Shown here in pieces: positions 1-6,808 of a stretch of 48,468 bases of DNA. This DNA comes from a virus: positions 1-48,468 of IMG/VR virus record IMGVR_UViG_3300048833_000087. One strand, 5' to 3'. Made by a program: the position numbers and the translations under genes. The number at the start of each line of letters is the position of its first letter. The first letter of the stretch is position 1. A model generated the notes under the pieces. That model made no database searches. It saw nothing but the letters and a program-made list of their open reading frames with translations, and was not told the DNA's origin.

Positions 1-104
1 TTGATCGTGCGACCGGCCGCGATCACGTCGCGCAGGAGCTGGCGATCCCGGGGGAACGCGCCGATCATCTTGCGGGGCTTCTTGGTGGCGGTGTAGGCGT
101 TCAT
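1..104 (-). CDS. Partial copy of the 77-aa hypothetical gene (5' end)
   Basis: This is the first 34 codons of the gene that is complete at 48212-48445. It is present twice only because of the terminal overlap. Its ATG overlaps the TAA stop of the next gene upstream (TAATG). It is not a second gene copy. Confidence 0.85.
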   Translation of the reverse strand, partial: MNAYTATKKPRKMIGAFPRDRQLLRDVIAAGRTI

Positions 105-127
105 TAGCGGGCGGCCTCCAGCACGTC
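1..127. repeat. Terminal direct repeat, left copy
   Basis: These 127 bases are identical to 48342-48468. A gene is cut at each end and restored when the ends are joined, so this is best read as the overlap of a circular contig. 127 is also a common largest k-mer in short-read assembly, which suggests an assembly overlap rather than a physical terminal repeat. Confidence 0.95.
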
Positions 128-259
128 TTCCACCGAGCAGTTGCGCTCACGTGCCACGATCCGGGCCAGTCGGCCGATGCGGGCGTAGTCGGCGGTCGAG
201 ACGAAGTCCCGGTCCATCAGCTCGACGAGGGTGGCGAAGTGGTTGGCGTTGGTCTTCAT
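104..259 (-). CDS. Small hypothetical early protein, 51 aa
   Basis: This short frame starts MKTNANHFATLVELMDRDF and ends VEDVLEAAR. It is predicted to be a mostly helical, charged protein with no cysteine cluster or membrane segment. Support comes from context: the ATG lies a few bases after a perfect ATAGAG-G-ATAGAG leader (263-275), and a sigma-70 promoter lies at 302-330. The stop TAA overlaps the ATG of the following 77-aa gene, which is translationally coupled across the circular joint. It is the first gene of the small early operon that continues at the right end of the window. I do not recognise the family and can offer no function. Confidence 0.75.
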   Translation of the reverse strand: MKTNANHFATLVELMDRDFVSTADYARIGRLARIVARERNCSVEDVLEAAR

Positions 260-262
260 CGT

Positions 263-275
263 CTCTATCCTCTAT
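263..275 (-). repeat. ATAGAG-N-ATAGAG leader element (copy 1)
   Basis: A perfect copy, reading ATAGAGGATAGAG on the minus strand, three bases upstream of the ATG at 259. It lies between the promoter at 302-330 and the gene. Confidence 0.8.
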
Positions 276-301
276 GGTGGCCGGTGTTCGACCATAGACA
301 A

Positions 302-330
302 ATTATACCACGCCCTGCGGAAGGTCGCAA
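302..330 (-). promoter_or_regulatory. Early promoter, class A
   Basis: On the minus strand: TTGCGA, 17 bases, TATAAT. It is preceded directly by the 14-base block GCCGACGAACGGTA (332-345), which also encodes the last codons of the upstream gene. It should drive the small early operon at 104-259 and, across the joint, 48445 down to 47439. Confidence 0.85.
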
Positions 331-891
331 TTACCGTTCGTCGGCCGACTTTGGAGGGGGCAGGTGGTCGCAGATGTCCCCGGCCGGGGTGACGTTGCAA
401 CATGGGCACGGCACGTCGGGGTGGCGCACGGCGTTGTTCAGAAAGTCAGCCAGCCACTCCCACCGGTCCGGGTTGGACAGATCGAACGGGACGTGGGCGA
501 GGGCCTCCCGGGCCATCTCGGCGGTCACCTGCGGGGGGACGGCCCGGCCGAAATCTGCGACGCTCTTCCCGGCCCTCGCGAAAGCCCGGCTCAGGTTCTG
601 GAACGCCTCGACCGTGGTGCCCAGCCCCCGGGTCAGCTGTAGCGAGATGCGGAAGGTGTCCCGGCGCTTCCCGATCCACCGATCACCGACGAAGTCCACC
701 ACGCCTTTGATGATGAGATTCTGCACGCGGTACGGCACCAGCACACCGGGGCAGTGGGTGGGCAGGGTTCCTTCGGCACAGTTGCACACGGTGCACTCGC
801 TCAGGCCCTCGTATCCCCGGACATCGCTCAAGCGATGCTCCAGCCCGGGGCGCTTGTGGCTGGGGACGCGGAACAGCGGGATGGTGATCAT
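331..891 (-). CDS. Cysteine-rich hypothetical protein, 186 aa
   Basis: I start this gene at the ATG that overlaps the previous stop (ATGA at 888-891). A GTG two codons upstream is possible but less likely. Two groups of cysteines and histidines, CTVCNC near residue 35 and CPCCN with a following CDH near the C-terminus, suggest zinc binding. The last codons (ADER, stop) are made by the conserved 14-base promoter block, so the C-terminal residues may be dictated by that DNA element. It is the last gene of the run 3137 to 331, in which each gene overlaps the next. The family is not recognised; a role in host take-over is only a guess. Confidence 0.75.
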   Translation of the reverse strand: MITIPLFRVPSHKRPGLEHRLSDVRGYEGLSECTVCNCAEGTLPTHCPGVLVPYRVQNLIIKGVVDFVGDRWIGKRRDTFRISLQLTRGLGTTVEAFQNLSRAFARAGKSVADFGRAVPPQVTAEMAREALAHVPFDLSNPDRWEWLADFLNNAVRHPDVPCPCCNVTPAGDICDHLPPPKSADER

Positions 892-1112
892 TTGCACAAC
901 TCCAATGCTTGGGCGGGGTTGAAGCCCTCGGCGATGAGGGCCTCGTATCGCGCCTTGCGGATTTTGGCGTCGATCTGGTAATACTCGATCAACAGCGGAA
1001 GGGTGCGCCGCATCTTCTCGACGGCCGCGCGCAACTTGTCGGTCTCGACCTGCGGCAGCGCGCGAACGTTGGGATCGCCCGTGCCCGTGATGCCGCCGTC
1101 CTTGTGGCTCAT
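888..1112 (-). CDS. Small helical phage protein, 74 aa
   Basis: The frame begins MSHKDGGITGTGDPNV and ends ALIAEGFNPAQALELCK. It is short and charged, with a helix-rich C-terminal half. The ending, with a GF-x-x-x-x-A-L-x-L-C pattern, resembles small proteins seen in many phages, but no function is known to me. Its ATG at 1112 overlaps the stop of the GHKL gene (ATGA), and its own stop overlaps the start of the next gene. It is therefore part of one coupled operon. Confidence 0.75.
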   Translation of the reverse strand: MSHKDGGITGTGDPNVRALPQVETDKLRAAVEKMRRTLPLLIEYYQIDAKIRKARYEALIAEGFNPAQALELCK

Positions 1113-2179
1113 TTCAGCCTCCACTCTTTCGAACGTTCGATGAGCTTCTTCATGGCCACCTTGGGCAGGCGGGGCATGTATTTGCCGTACTGGTCGAAGA
1201 ACGCCTGCAGAACTGCCTGAGGCGTCGGGACCACGACCATCTGGCCCTCGGCCTCTCGGTAGGAGCTGGACTGGGACACGGCCGAGTAGAAGCCCCCGCC
1301 CACCACGACGGTCTTCACCAAACCGCGCTCGACCATCTCCTCCATCTCTTTTTGGGAGCGCGCCGCGATGCCGCCCGGGTGCATTTTCTGGAACAGGCGG
1401 TAGCACGCCTCCTTGACCTGCTCGGTGGCCCCGCCGTACTCGACGTACTTCACGTCCGGAATTTCGCGCTGGATCAGCTCGGCGACCCGGTCGTGTTGCT
1501 CGGTCGCGAACCACATGTCTCGGGTCAGGGTCTGCAGGTCCCAGCTGCTCACGGTCTGCCGGTCGCGCTCCAGTGTGATGAACTGCGGGCGCACGTCGTA
1601 CCCGAACTCCAACTCCGTGTCGCAGATGAACAGCCCGCCCACGTACAGCTTGCCGGGGCGACTGGGCAGGATTCGCCCTTGCGGCACCACGATGGCGTCG
1701 TCCATCGGCGGCTGCATCAGCAGGCACGACTCGACCACGGCCCCCATCTCATCGTGGTCGAGGCCGAAGATGCGGAATTCGAGGTCGCCGCTGTCGCTCG
1801 TGTGCGGCCGTTCCACGATATGCAACAGCCGGGTGCCGAACTGCATGGACTGGCGGAACTCCGGCTGCCACACCACCGAGCCGTTGACCACGGCGACCGG
1901 TTTGTTGAGGCGTGCCAGCACCAACAGCGCGATCTTGTAGCCCTCGCCGAACGAACCGATGGCCCGGTCGTCCTCGGCCTTGGATGTGACGCCCAGCACC
2001 AGCGTCGAGGGGTCGAGCGTGACGCCCCGGGAGCGCAGGACGAGGCCCTCGGGCAACAGCGCGTACTCGAACTCGGCCGAGGAGTCGATGGCGTTTTGGA
2101 TCAGCTCGCGGACGGCCTCGGGCACGCCCCAATGGCGGACGTAGTCAGGGGACAGCGGCAGTTCGTAGACGCGGTTCAT
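1109..2179 (-). CDS. GHKL-type ATPase domain protein, 356 aa
   Basis: The N-terminus carries the two main motifs of the GHKL (Hsp90, gyrase B, MutL, histidine kinase) ATP-binding fold: an N-box-like ELIQNAIDSS at about residues 25-34, and a G-rich lid GSFGEGYKIALL at about 75-86. The rest (90-356) does not look like a known kinase or topoisomerase. No histidine kinase or HNH segment is visible. Start: ATG overlapping the stop of the zinc-ribbon gene (ATGA). Proteins with a lone GHKL ATPase and an unknown C-terminal region occur in phages and defence-related loci. Here a host-modulating or anti-defence role is only an inference. Confidence 0.7.
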   Translation of the reverse strand: MNRVYELPLSPDYVRHWGVPEAVRELIQNAIDSSAEFEYALLPEGLVLRSRGVTLDPSTLVLGVTSKAEDDRAIGSFGEGYKIALLVLARLNKPVAVVNGSVVWQPEFRQSMQFGTRLLHIVERPHTSDSGDLEFRIFGLDHDEMGAVVESCLLMQPPMDDAIVVPQGRILPSRPGKLYVGGLFICDTELEFGYDVRPQFITLERDRQTVSSWDLQTLTRDMWFATEQHDRVAELIQREIPDVKYVEYGGATEQVKEACYRLFQKMHPGGIAARSQKEMEEMVERGLVKTVVVGGGFYSAVSQSSSYREAEGQMVVVPTPQAVLQAFFDQYGKYMPRLPKVAMKKLIERSKEWRLK

Positions 2180-2364
2180 CGGCCTTTCTCCTTGCGGATG
2201 CGGTTTTTGGCCCGGGCCATCGCCTGTCGGCGCTGCTTCCGGTTGAGCGTGACGGTGACCCCGGGCGGCCCCTCGTAGTCGTCGGGCTTGCGCGGACAAT
2301 CGTGGGCGTCGAGCAGGTGCGGTTCGACCTGCTGGCGGCAGTGCGGGCAGAAGGTGATGTCCAT
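2176..2364 (-). CDS. Small zinc-ribbon-like protein, 62 aa
   Basis: The N-terminus has CPHC (residues 6-9) followed by a DAHDC segment, a likely zinc-binding Cys2His(Cys) finger. The C-terminal third is strongly basic (NRKQRRQAMARAKNRIRK), which would suit nucleic-acid binding. It overlaps both neighbours (TGATG at the start, ATGA at the end), so it is coupled to the GHKL gene. No specific family is recognised. Confidence 0.7.
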   Translation of the reverse strand: MDITFCPHCRQQVEPHLLDAHDCPRKPDDYEGPPGVTVTLNRKQRRQAMARAKNRIRKEKGR

Positions 2365-3137
2365 CAGGCTTCGACCTCGATATGGATACTGGCGTCGGAG
2401 AAGTCCATGCCCACCGAAATGCGCCCGGCCGGGCCCATGCGATGCTCGTGTTCCCGGGTAGCCCGGGCCGCGTGCTGTAGGGCATCGAGCCCGTCTTCCT
2501 CGCGCTCGCCGCCGATCAGGGCCCAGAAGTCGAGCGAGAACCCGCGCACGCCGACGCCGTCCGGGAGCGCGTCTTCGAGGTACGCCAGCAGTTGCGCCTT
2601 ACCGAATGGGCCGGGGCGCTCTTCCTCGGGCTCGCCGGGCAACGGGCGCGGGTGGCTGCGGTCGTGGGATTCCAGCGCGGCCACGGCCAGTGCCGCGATC
2701 TTCACCAGCCGCTGGCGGTAGTGTTCCGGGTCGACCAGCTGCGTGCGGTCGTCCGACAGGGTCTCGTCGTGCGCGCGCTGGGCCTGATGGCCAATATAGC
2801 GCAGCCAGTCGTGGGCTGCGTGTTCGTCATCATGGCCCGGCCCGCCCCACTGGGCGTCCTGCCGGTCGCGCTCGGCGAAGATGTCGAGGACGATCCCTTC
2901 GGTGCCGGTCAGGCGGTCGGCGAGGCTGGCGGCGTCAACCTTGAGGATCATGGTCTGCGTGTGGAGGTTGGTGAGCGATTCCGCCTTGGCGATAATCACC
3001 TCCGGGTCGACAAAGTCTTCGAATCCGAAGGCGTGGCCCACTTTCTGCCAGTCCTCGCGCATGAACCCGATTTCCTCGTTCGCGGCGTCGAGGTCGGTGT
3101 TGGGGGCGCAGCGCGTCCACCACGATCTATTGCTCAT
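2364..3137 (-). CDS. Hypothetical phage protein, 257 aa
   Basis: The start ATG at 3137 overlaps the stop of the DUF1643 gene. The central segment (about residues 85-150) contains the pattern ERDRQDAQWGGPGHDDEHAA, followed by WLRYIGHQAQRA and a helix with KIAALAVAALES. This His/Asp-rich arrangement recurs in hypothetical proteins of many phages. The C-terminus ends in an acidic beta-like stretch. No catalytic family can be named with confidence. A nucleotide or metal-binding helical bundle is possible from the His/Asp pattern, but that is inference. Confidence 0.7.
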   Translation of the reverse strand: MSNRSWWTRCAPNTDLDAANEEIGFMREDWQKVGHAFGFEDFVDPEVIIAKAESLTNLHTQTMILKVDAASLADRLTGTEGIVLDIFAERDRQDAQWGGPGHDDEHAAHDWLRYIGHQAQRAHDETLSDDRTQLVDPEHYRQRLVKIAALAVAALESHDRSHPRPLPGEPEEERPGPFGKAQLLAYLEDALPDGVGVRGFSLDFWALIGGEREEDGLDALQHAARATREHEHRMGPAGRISVGMDFSDASIHIEVEA

Positions 3138-3637
3138 CACAGTTTCTCCAGTTGGCAGGTGTAGGGGAGCATGAGCGGGTGGTGCGGCATCCCGTCCGGG
3201 CTCTTGCGAAGGGCGAACAGGGGCACCCCGTGCCACTCCGCGAGCCCGATGAAGGCGTAGGCTTCCTGTCGGTTGCGGGCATTGGCGCCCCAAGCGCAGC
3301 AGACGGTCCACCCGGAATTCTTGGCCATGGCCAGCATGGCGGTGAGCTGGTCGTGGTTGTCCGGGCCCACGGGCCACCCGGCCTTGCGCAGGTCCGAGGG
3401 GCTGGTGGCGCGATAGGCGTACAGGTTCACCACCTCGATACCGCCGAACCCGAGGCGGCGGGCGAACCCCACGCACTTGCGGATGGTCGGGTCGTCTTTC
3501 AACGCGTCAGCCGTGCTGGGATTCAGCATGACGAACACCAGACGCGGGAGCGAGTCGCGCCACACCCGGATGAGGGCGTACCGGTACTGCTGGCAGGGCG
3601 AGATTTTCGCCCACGTGATCGCGTAGGCGTTACCCAT
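3137..3637 (-). CDS. DUF1643 family protein, 166 aa
   Basis: The segment VFVMLNPSTADALKDDPTI followed by CVGFARRLGFGG and VVNLYAYRAT is the signature of DUF1643. Members are found in phages and bacteria and have no proven function. About 165 residues is the usual size. The ATG at 3637 lies within the last codons of the DUF2786 gene (8-base overlap), and the stop overlaps the next start (TGATG). Clusters of genes with this family are common in phage early regions. Confidence 0.85.
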   Translation of the reverse strand: MGNAYAITWAKISPCQQYRYALIRVWRDSLPRLVFVMLNPSTADALKDDPTIRKCVGFARRLGFGGIEVVNLYAYRATSPSDLRKAGWPVGPDNHDQLTAMLAMAKNSGWTVCCAWGANARNRQEAYAFIGLAEWHGVPLFALRKSPDGMPHHPLMLPYTCQLEKL

Positions 3638-4307
3638 GGCCGAGCCTCTTCTTGTCTTCGTCCATCGGACGGTGGATGTCGAACTCCGCGCCCATCTTTG
3701 TGCCGAGGAATCCGGCCAACGGGTCGTGGAGGTTGTCGTTCTTGAGCTTGACCGGCTCCAGCTCCTTGCCGAACTTGGCTTCCTTGTAGCGGTCGATGGC
3801 GCGGGACTCCACCTCACTCGGACGCAGGCGCTCGACCTTCTCGCCGATGGCGTCGAGGAAATTCAGGCGGAACGTCTGCCGGGCACCCGGGGCCTGCTCA
3901 AATGCGTCGCGGACCTGCTTCCACGCGTTGAACACCGCCCGGTCGATGACCCGGTGGGCGTAGATCGCCATCATCACCCGCGAGCGCGGCCCGATGTACC
4001 GGATGTTGGCCCGGGTGCGCGAGATGCCGTTGCCCGGCTCCCACACGCAGTCCACGCCGAAGGTCCGGCGCACAAGGCCCGTCAGCTCGGCCAGATACCG
4101 CGACCCGCCGAACGCTTCCTTGGTGATCAGGACCTCGCCCGTGGTCGGTTCCATCCCGACTTCCGCCTCGTCCTCGATCCCGAGTTCGCGCATCAGCGCC
4201 TGCGCGTGCCGGAGCGCCGTCCCCGCCTCGTTGGCGTTGGCCGACTTGCTCAGGCGCAGGCACTTGCGGATTTTGTCGAGCTTGCGCTCGCGTTCTGCCT
4301 CGTCCAT
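3630..4307 (-). CDS. DUF2786 domain protein, 225 aa
   Basis: The N-terminal segment DKIRKCLRLSKSANANEAG with a following ALRHAQALM helix matches DUF2786, an N-terminal domain common in phage proteins of unknown function. A longer alpha/beta region follows (residues 60-210), with no catalytic motif I can identify. The gene has its own leader (ATAGAG-C-ATAG at 4318-4329) and a class B promoter (4346-4375). It heads the operon that runs down to 331. Confidence 0.8.
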   Translation of the reverse strand: MDEAERERKLDKIRKCLRLSKSANANEAGTALRHAQALMRELGIEDEAEVGMEPTTGEVLITKEAFGGSRYLAELTGLVRRTFGVDCVWEPGNGISRTRANIRYIGPRSRVMMAIYAHRVIDRAVFNAWKQVRDAFEQAPGARQTFRLNFLDAIGEKVERLRPSEVESRAIDRYKEAKFGKELEPVKLKNDNLHDPLAGFLGTKMGAEFDIHRPMDEDKKRLGHG

Positions 4308-4317
4308 CTGGTCTCTC

Positions 4318-4329
4318 GCTATGCTCTAT
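4318..4329 (-). repeat. ATAGAG-N-ATAGAG leader element (copy 2, imperfect)
   Basis: Minus strand ATAGAGCATAGC, 10 bases upstream of the ATG at 4307. The second half has C instead of A at the last matched place. Confidence 0.65.
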
Positions 4330-4345
4330 GGGGTACTGCCCGGGC

Positions 4346-4375
4346 AGTGTACCACCGCCCGGGATTCTCGGTCAA
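4346..4375 (-). promoter_or_regulatory. Early promoter, class B (palindrome-flanked)
   Basis: Minus strand TTGACC, 18 bases, TACACT. The -10 box is flanked by CCCGGGC on both sides, and a perfect 14-base palindrome ACTGCCCGGGCAGT (4335-4348) covers the start region. The same arrangement is at 6030-6059, which suggests a regulated promoter. Confidence 0.75.
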
Positions 4376-4609
4376 TCATGCGATGTAGAACTGCGTCCCC
4401 CAGCTGTAGGTGGCCAGCGGGGAGACTTCGAGGCCCGCCTGCTCCAGCACCGGCTGGGCGAGGATCAAGGCCGCGACCGAGCCTGACACTGTACCACCCT
4501 GCAGGTAGCCGCTGGACTTCACCTTCACGCCTTCGATGCCTGCGGCGCGCAGCGCGCGGTTGGCCTTGGCGGTGAGCGCGGAGCCGTTGTTGTGGCGGGC
4601 CTTGATCAT
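4376..4609 (-). CDS. Small hypothetical protein, 77 aa
   Basis: The frame begins MIKARHNNGSALTAKANRAL and continues with a Gly/Ser-rich beta-like stretch (SSGYLQGGTVSGSVAALI), ending SWGTQFYIA. It follows a perfect leader element and a class A promoter, and the next promoter abuts its stop. It is thus a single-gene transcription unit. No family is recognised and no membrane segment is certain. Confidence 0.72.
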   Translation of the reverse strand: MIKARHNNGSALTAKANRALRAAGIEGVKVKSSGYLQGGTVSGSVAALILAQPVLEQAGLEVSPLATYSWGTQFYIA

Positions 4610-4611
4610 CT

Positions 4612-4624
4612 CTCTATCCTCTAT
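4612..4624 (-). repeat. ATAGAG-N-ATAGAG leader element (copy 3)
   Basis: Perfect copy ATAGAGGATAGAG on the minus strand, two bases before the ATG at 4609. Confidence 0.8.
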
Positions 4625-4654
4625 TGGGGCCGGGACTGCCCCGACCATGGAGCA

Positions 4655-4683
4655 ATTATATCACGGCCTTTGTACCTTTGCAA
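4655..4683 (-). promoter_or_regulatory. Early promoter, class A
   Basis: Minus strand TTGCAA, 17 bases, TATAAT, directly preceded by the 14-base block GCCGACGAACGGTA (4685-4698). It drives 4376-4609. The block again forms the C-terminal ADER codons and stop of the upstream gene. Confidence 0.87.
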
Positions 4684-5013
4684 CTACCGTTCGTCGGCTT
4701 GCGCGATCAGCTTGTACTCGCGCTCGTTCCAGAATCCGCCGCACTTTGTGGCCCATGCGTTGTCGTGCTTGATGTCGGTCTCCTCGATCACATACCCGAG
4801 CTTCCGGGCCTTGCGCACGATTTCGTTCCACAGGCCGAACTCGACCCACGTGGGATCGGTCACCGGGCCGCTGGTGGCCCGCCCACCGACTCGGACGCGC
4901 CCAAACTCCAAAAGCTCTTTGAAGTTACGCGCCATCGGCGACAGGTCATAGCCCCGGGACTTCGCAATCCTGCGGTCCCGGGTGTCGATGTAGGACTGGA
5001 GGCGAGGGTCCAT
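4684..5013 (-). CDS. Hypothetical protein, 109 aa
   Basis: The ATG at 5013 overlaps the stop of the preceding zinc-ribbon gene (TGATG), which fixes the start. The sequence is charged, with aromatic residues in the second half (WVEFGLWNEIVRKARKLGY, CGGFWNEREYKLIAQ). No membrane segment or known domain is evident. Its last four residues, ADER, come from the conserved promoter block that serves the next transcription unit. Confidence 0.72.
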   Translation of the reverse strand: MDPRLQSYIDTRDRRIAKSRGYDLSPMARNFKELLEFGRVRVGGRATSGPVTDPTWVEFGLWNEIVRKARKLGYVIEETDIKHDNAWATKCGGFWNEREYKLIAQADER

Positions 5014-5216
5014 CAGCCCACCGCGTCGATGATGGACTGGCAAACCCGGCAATTCTGGCCGATGAGCGAGCGCTTCCATTCGGCGATCTTGGGGGCCACT
5101 TCCAACTTAGCAGTCTCGGCGTCCTTGGCTTCCACCTTGAAGGACTTCGCGCGCGGCAGGCTGCAACCGCAGGTGTTGCACTGGATGGTGGTCTTGATCT
5201 TGAGGGTCGCGTTCAT
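5013..5216 (-). CDS. Small zinc-ribbon protein, 67 aa
   Basis: It carries CNTCGC (residues 13-18) and CRVC (56-59), a likely four-cysteine zinc ribbon separated by a lysine-rich helix. The ATG follows the leader element directly, with no gap (ATAGAGATG). This shows that AGAG can sit extremely close to the start codon. It is the first gene of a two-gene unit with 4684-5013. Function unknown; a small nucleic-acid-binding or protein-binding ribbon is likely. Confidence 0.75.
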   Translation of the reverse strand: MNATLKIKTTIQCNTCGCSLPRAKSFKVEAKDAETAKLEVAPKIAEWKRSLIGQNCRVCQSIIDAVG

Positions 5217-5229
5217 CTCTATGCTCTAT
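5217..5229 (-). repeat. ATAGAG-N-ATAGAG leader element (copy 4)
   Basis: Perfect copy ATAGAGCATAGAG, touching the ATG at 5216. Confidence 0.8.
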
Positions 5230-5246
5230 CGGTGGACTATGGACAA

Positions 5247-5275
5247 ATTATATCAGACCCCGACAAAGGCCGCAA
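5247..5275 (-). promoter_or_regulatory. Early promoter, class A
   Basis: Minus strand TTGCGG, 17 bases, TATAAT. The 14-base block is at 5277-5290. It drives 5216 down to 4684. Confidence 0.86.
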
Positions 5276-5289
5276 TTACCGTTCGTCGG

Positions 5290-5562
5290 CTAACTTCGCA
5301 GGCCCTGCCACCCGATCAGGATGAACCCGACCACGGCACCCACGAGGCTCAGGTACATGGCCAGCACGCCCACCTGCTGGATGCGGCGCATGAACAGCGC
5401 GCGGTTGTGGTACTGGGCCCACTGCTCAGGCGACCACGGCTCCTCGCGCTCGGAGGGGTCCGGCAGTTCGAGGTCGAGCCGGTGCCACAACCACGACAGG
5501 GCCAGCGACAGCAGGCCCACGAAACCCGCGCCCACGATCAGGGTGTATCCCAACTGTTCCAT
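5290..5562 (-). CDS. Two-span membrane protein, 90 aa
   Basis: Two hydrophobic segments are visible: residues 5-25 (GYTLIVGAGFVGLLSLALS) and about 65-86 (VGVLAMYLSLVGAVVGFILI). They flank a charged, acidic loop of about 40 residues. The ATG overlaps the stop of the previous gene. It is in the early region, away from the lysis genes, so a holin role is unlikely. A superinfection-exclusion or host-membrane function is possible but not shown. Confidence 0.75.
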   Translation of the reverse strand: MEQLGYTLIVGAGFVGLLSLALSWLWHRLDLELPDPSEREEPWSPEQWAQYHNRALFMRRIQQVGVLAMYLSLVGAVVGFILIGWQGLRS

Positions 5563-5807
5563 CACACGCTCCTCTGCAGCCAAAAGGGGACGACCTCGCG
5601 GCCATCCGTGTCGAAGTACCGGTACCCGATGACCACTTTCACCCACAGCAGGCGGCGGTCGCGTGCGTAAGATTCCCGGGACCAGAACCACACCCGCTTG
5701 TACACCCGCTCGGCGCGGAAGGAGCAGCGGTCGCGGACACGACCGTCATGGTCGCGCCGCCCCCACTCCCGCTCGCCCGCGATGCGCTTGCCCCGGGTCT
5801 CGTTCAC
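5562..5807 (-). CDS. Basic, Arg-rich hypothetical protein, 81 aa
   Basis: I use the GTG at 5807 as start because it overlaps the stop of the gene before it (GTGA). The N-terminal half is rich in Arg and Glu (NETRGKRIAGEREWGRRD). The second half is aromatic and beta-like (RVWFWSRESY, VKVVIGYRYFDTDGREVVPF). The family is unknown. It lies in a three-gene coupled unit, 6001 to 5290. Confidence 0.65.
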   Translation of the reverse strand: MNETRGKRIAGEREWGRRDHDGRVRDRCSFRAERVYKRVWFWSRESYARDRRLLWVKVVIGYRYFDTDGREVVPFWLQRSV

Positions 5808-6001
5808 AGGACCACCTTCTCGGTGTTGCCGTCCTGCCCGTGGCCGTAGGGGCGTTCGACCGTGGGGGCGGGGTCATCCCCGAAGTCATCGAGCGGCATG
5901 AAGCATTCACCACAGCAGCACTGCGCAGAGTGCCGGATGATGACTTCCAAGTCTTGGGGCAGGGCCTGCAGCTTGGCGACGAGTTGGGCGACGGTGGTCA
6001 T
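5804..6001 (-). CDS. Small Cys-containing hypothetical protein, 65 aa
   Basis: The frame begins MTTVAQLVAKLQALPQDLEV, a pattern seen in many small phage proteins (helix, then LPQD and a short beta strand). CCCGEC in the middle could bind a metal. It has a perfect leader element (6005-6017) and a class B promoter (6030-6059). It is the first gene of its unit. Confidence 0.75.
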   Translation of the reverse strand: MTTVAQLVAKLQALPQDLEVIIRHSAQCCCGECFMPLDDFGDDPAPTVERPYGHGQDGNTEKVVL

Positions 6002-6004
6002 GGT

Positions 6005-6017
6005 CTCTATTCTCTAT
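6005..6017 (-). repeat. ATAGAG-N-ATAGAG leader element (copy 5)
   Basis: Perfect copy ATAGAGAATAGAG, three bases before the ATG at 6001. Confidence 0.8.
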
Positions 6018-6029
6018 GAAAGCCCGGGC

Positions 6030-6059
6030 AGTGTAGCACCGCCCGGGCCGGGGAGTCAA
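6030..6059 (-). promoter_or_regulatory. Early promoter, class B (palindrome-flanked)
   Basis: Minus strand TTGACT, 18 bases, TACACT. The -10 is flanked by GCCCGGGC on both sides, as at 4346-4375. The two promoters share GGGCGGTG-N-TACACTGCCCGGGC. Confidence 0.78.
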
Positions 6060-6401
6060 TCAGTCTTCGAAGGCCGGGTTGGGGATGGTGGTGCCCTTGA
6101 AGTCGATCACTCGGACTTCCTCGCGCTCCGACATCTGAACCCGCTCACCCTTCCGCGACTCGTTCACACCGTCTTCCTTCGTGATCGTGTGCGGCAGGTA
6201 ATTCTGGATCGTGTAGTGCGCCTCCTGCGGCAACTCGACCCGGGCGATGGAGAAGGCCACCCCGGGCCCGTCCACTCCCCCGCGCTTCATGGCGGGCTTG
6301 CCCACCCACTTGAGCGCTTCCTTGATGGCCGCGTCCCGCGTGGGGCCGACACCCCAACCGTAACCGGAGGTAGCGTAGTAGTGGTGATTCTGATTCGACA
6401 T
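6060..6401 (-). CDS. Hypothetical protein, 113 aa
   Basis: The sequence begins MSNQNHHYYATSGYGWGVG, followed by a helix TRDAAIKEALKWVGK and a beta-rich stretch. The N-terminal part looks like a small alpha/beta domain; the last 30 residues are charged. It is a single-gene unit with the best promoter of the genome (TTGACA, 17, TATAAT at 6430-6458) and a perfect leader element, so it is likely made early and strongly. The family is not recognised. Confidence 0.75.
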   Translation of the reverse strand: MSNQNHHYYATSGYGWGVGPTRDAAIKEALKWVGKPAMKRGGVDGPGVAFSIARVELPQEAHYTIQNYLPHTITKEDGVNESRKGERVQMSEREEVRVIDFKGTTIPNPAFED

Positions 6402-6404
6402 CTG

Positions 6405-6417
6405 CTCTATCCTCTAT
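6405..6417 (-). repeat. ATAGAG-N-ATAGAG leader element (copy 6)
   Basis: Perfect copy ATAGAGGATAGAG, three bases before the ATG at 6401. Confidence 0.8.
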
Positions 6418-6429
6418 CGACCACAACCT

Positions 6430-6458
6430 ATTATACCACACCTTTGTATCTTTGTCAA
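6430..6458 (-). promoter_or_regulatory. Early promoter, class A (perfect consensus)
   Basis: Minus strand TTGACA, 17 bases, TATAAT: an exact sigma-70 consensus. The 14-base block GCCGACGAACGGTA is at 6459-6472, one base closer to the -35 than in the other copies. Confidence 0.92.
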
Positions 6459-6472
6459 TACCGTTCGTCGGC

Positions 6473-6808
6473 TCAGCGCCTCCACCCCATGCGCTTGGGC
6501 GGGGGCTTGTTAACGCCGTACAGCTTCACGCCCTCGAAACGGATGTGGTCGGCCAGCTCGGGGCACTCCCGGGTGTCCTCCTGCCCCAGCAGCACCTGAC
6601 AGGCATGCGAGCCGTACTCGGCGTCCCACTCCCCGGCCTCCCGTTGCACGTAGAGAATGCAACCCCGGCACTCACCCCACTGGTTCTTTTCCCAGACCTC
6701 GGAGACGTACGCCCCGCCGTCGCACCTGCCGCCCATGAACCGGTGCGGGAACCGATAGGCCCCGCACCGGCATACTACCTCCCCGGGGCGCTTAGCGCGC
6801 CTTGGCAC
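6473..6808 (-). CDS. Cysteine-rich hypothetical protein, 111 aa
   Basis: Paired cysteines, CRCG near residue 13 and CRGC near residue 48, with further Cys and His between and after, suggest a zinc-binding fold. The start is a GTG at 6808 inside the last codons of the exonuclease gene (17-base overlap); no better start exists in this frame. It is the last gene of the long Z operon. Function unknown. Confidence 0.65.
   Translation of the reverse strand: MPRRAKRPGEVVCRCGAYRFPHRFMGGRCDGGAYVSEVWEKNQWGECRGCILYVQREAGEWDAEYGSHACQVLLGQEDTRECPELADHIRFEGVKLYGVNKPPPKRMGWRR

Noticed and set aside
1-127. True short terminal repeats as in T7-like genomes
   Set aside because: The length equals a usual assembly k-mer and two operon genes are interrupted at the ends; a circular overlap is simpler.
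5290-5562. Two-span membrane protein as a holin
   Set aside because: It is in the early region far from the endolysin and under early control; the lysis cassette has better candidates.
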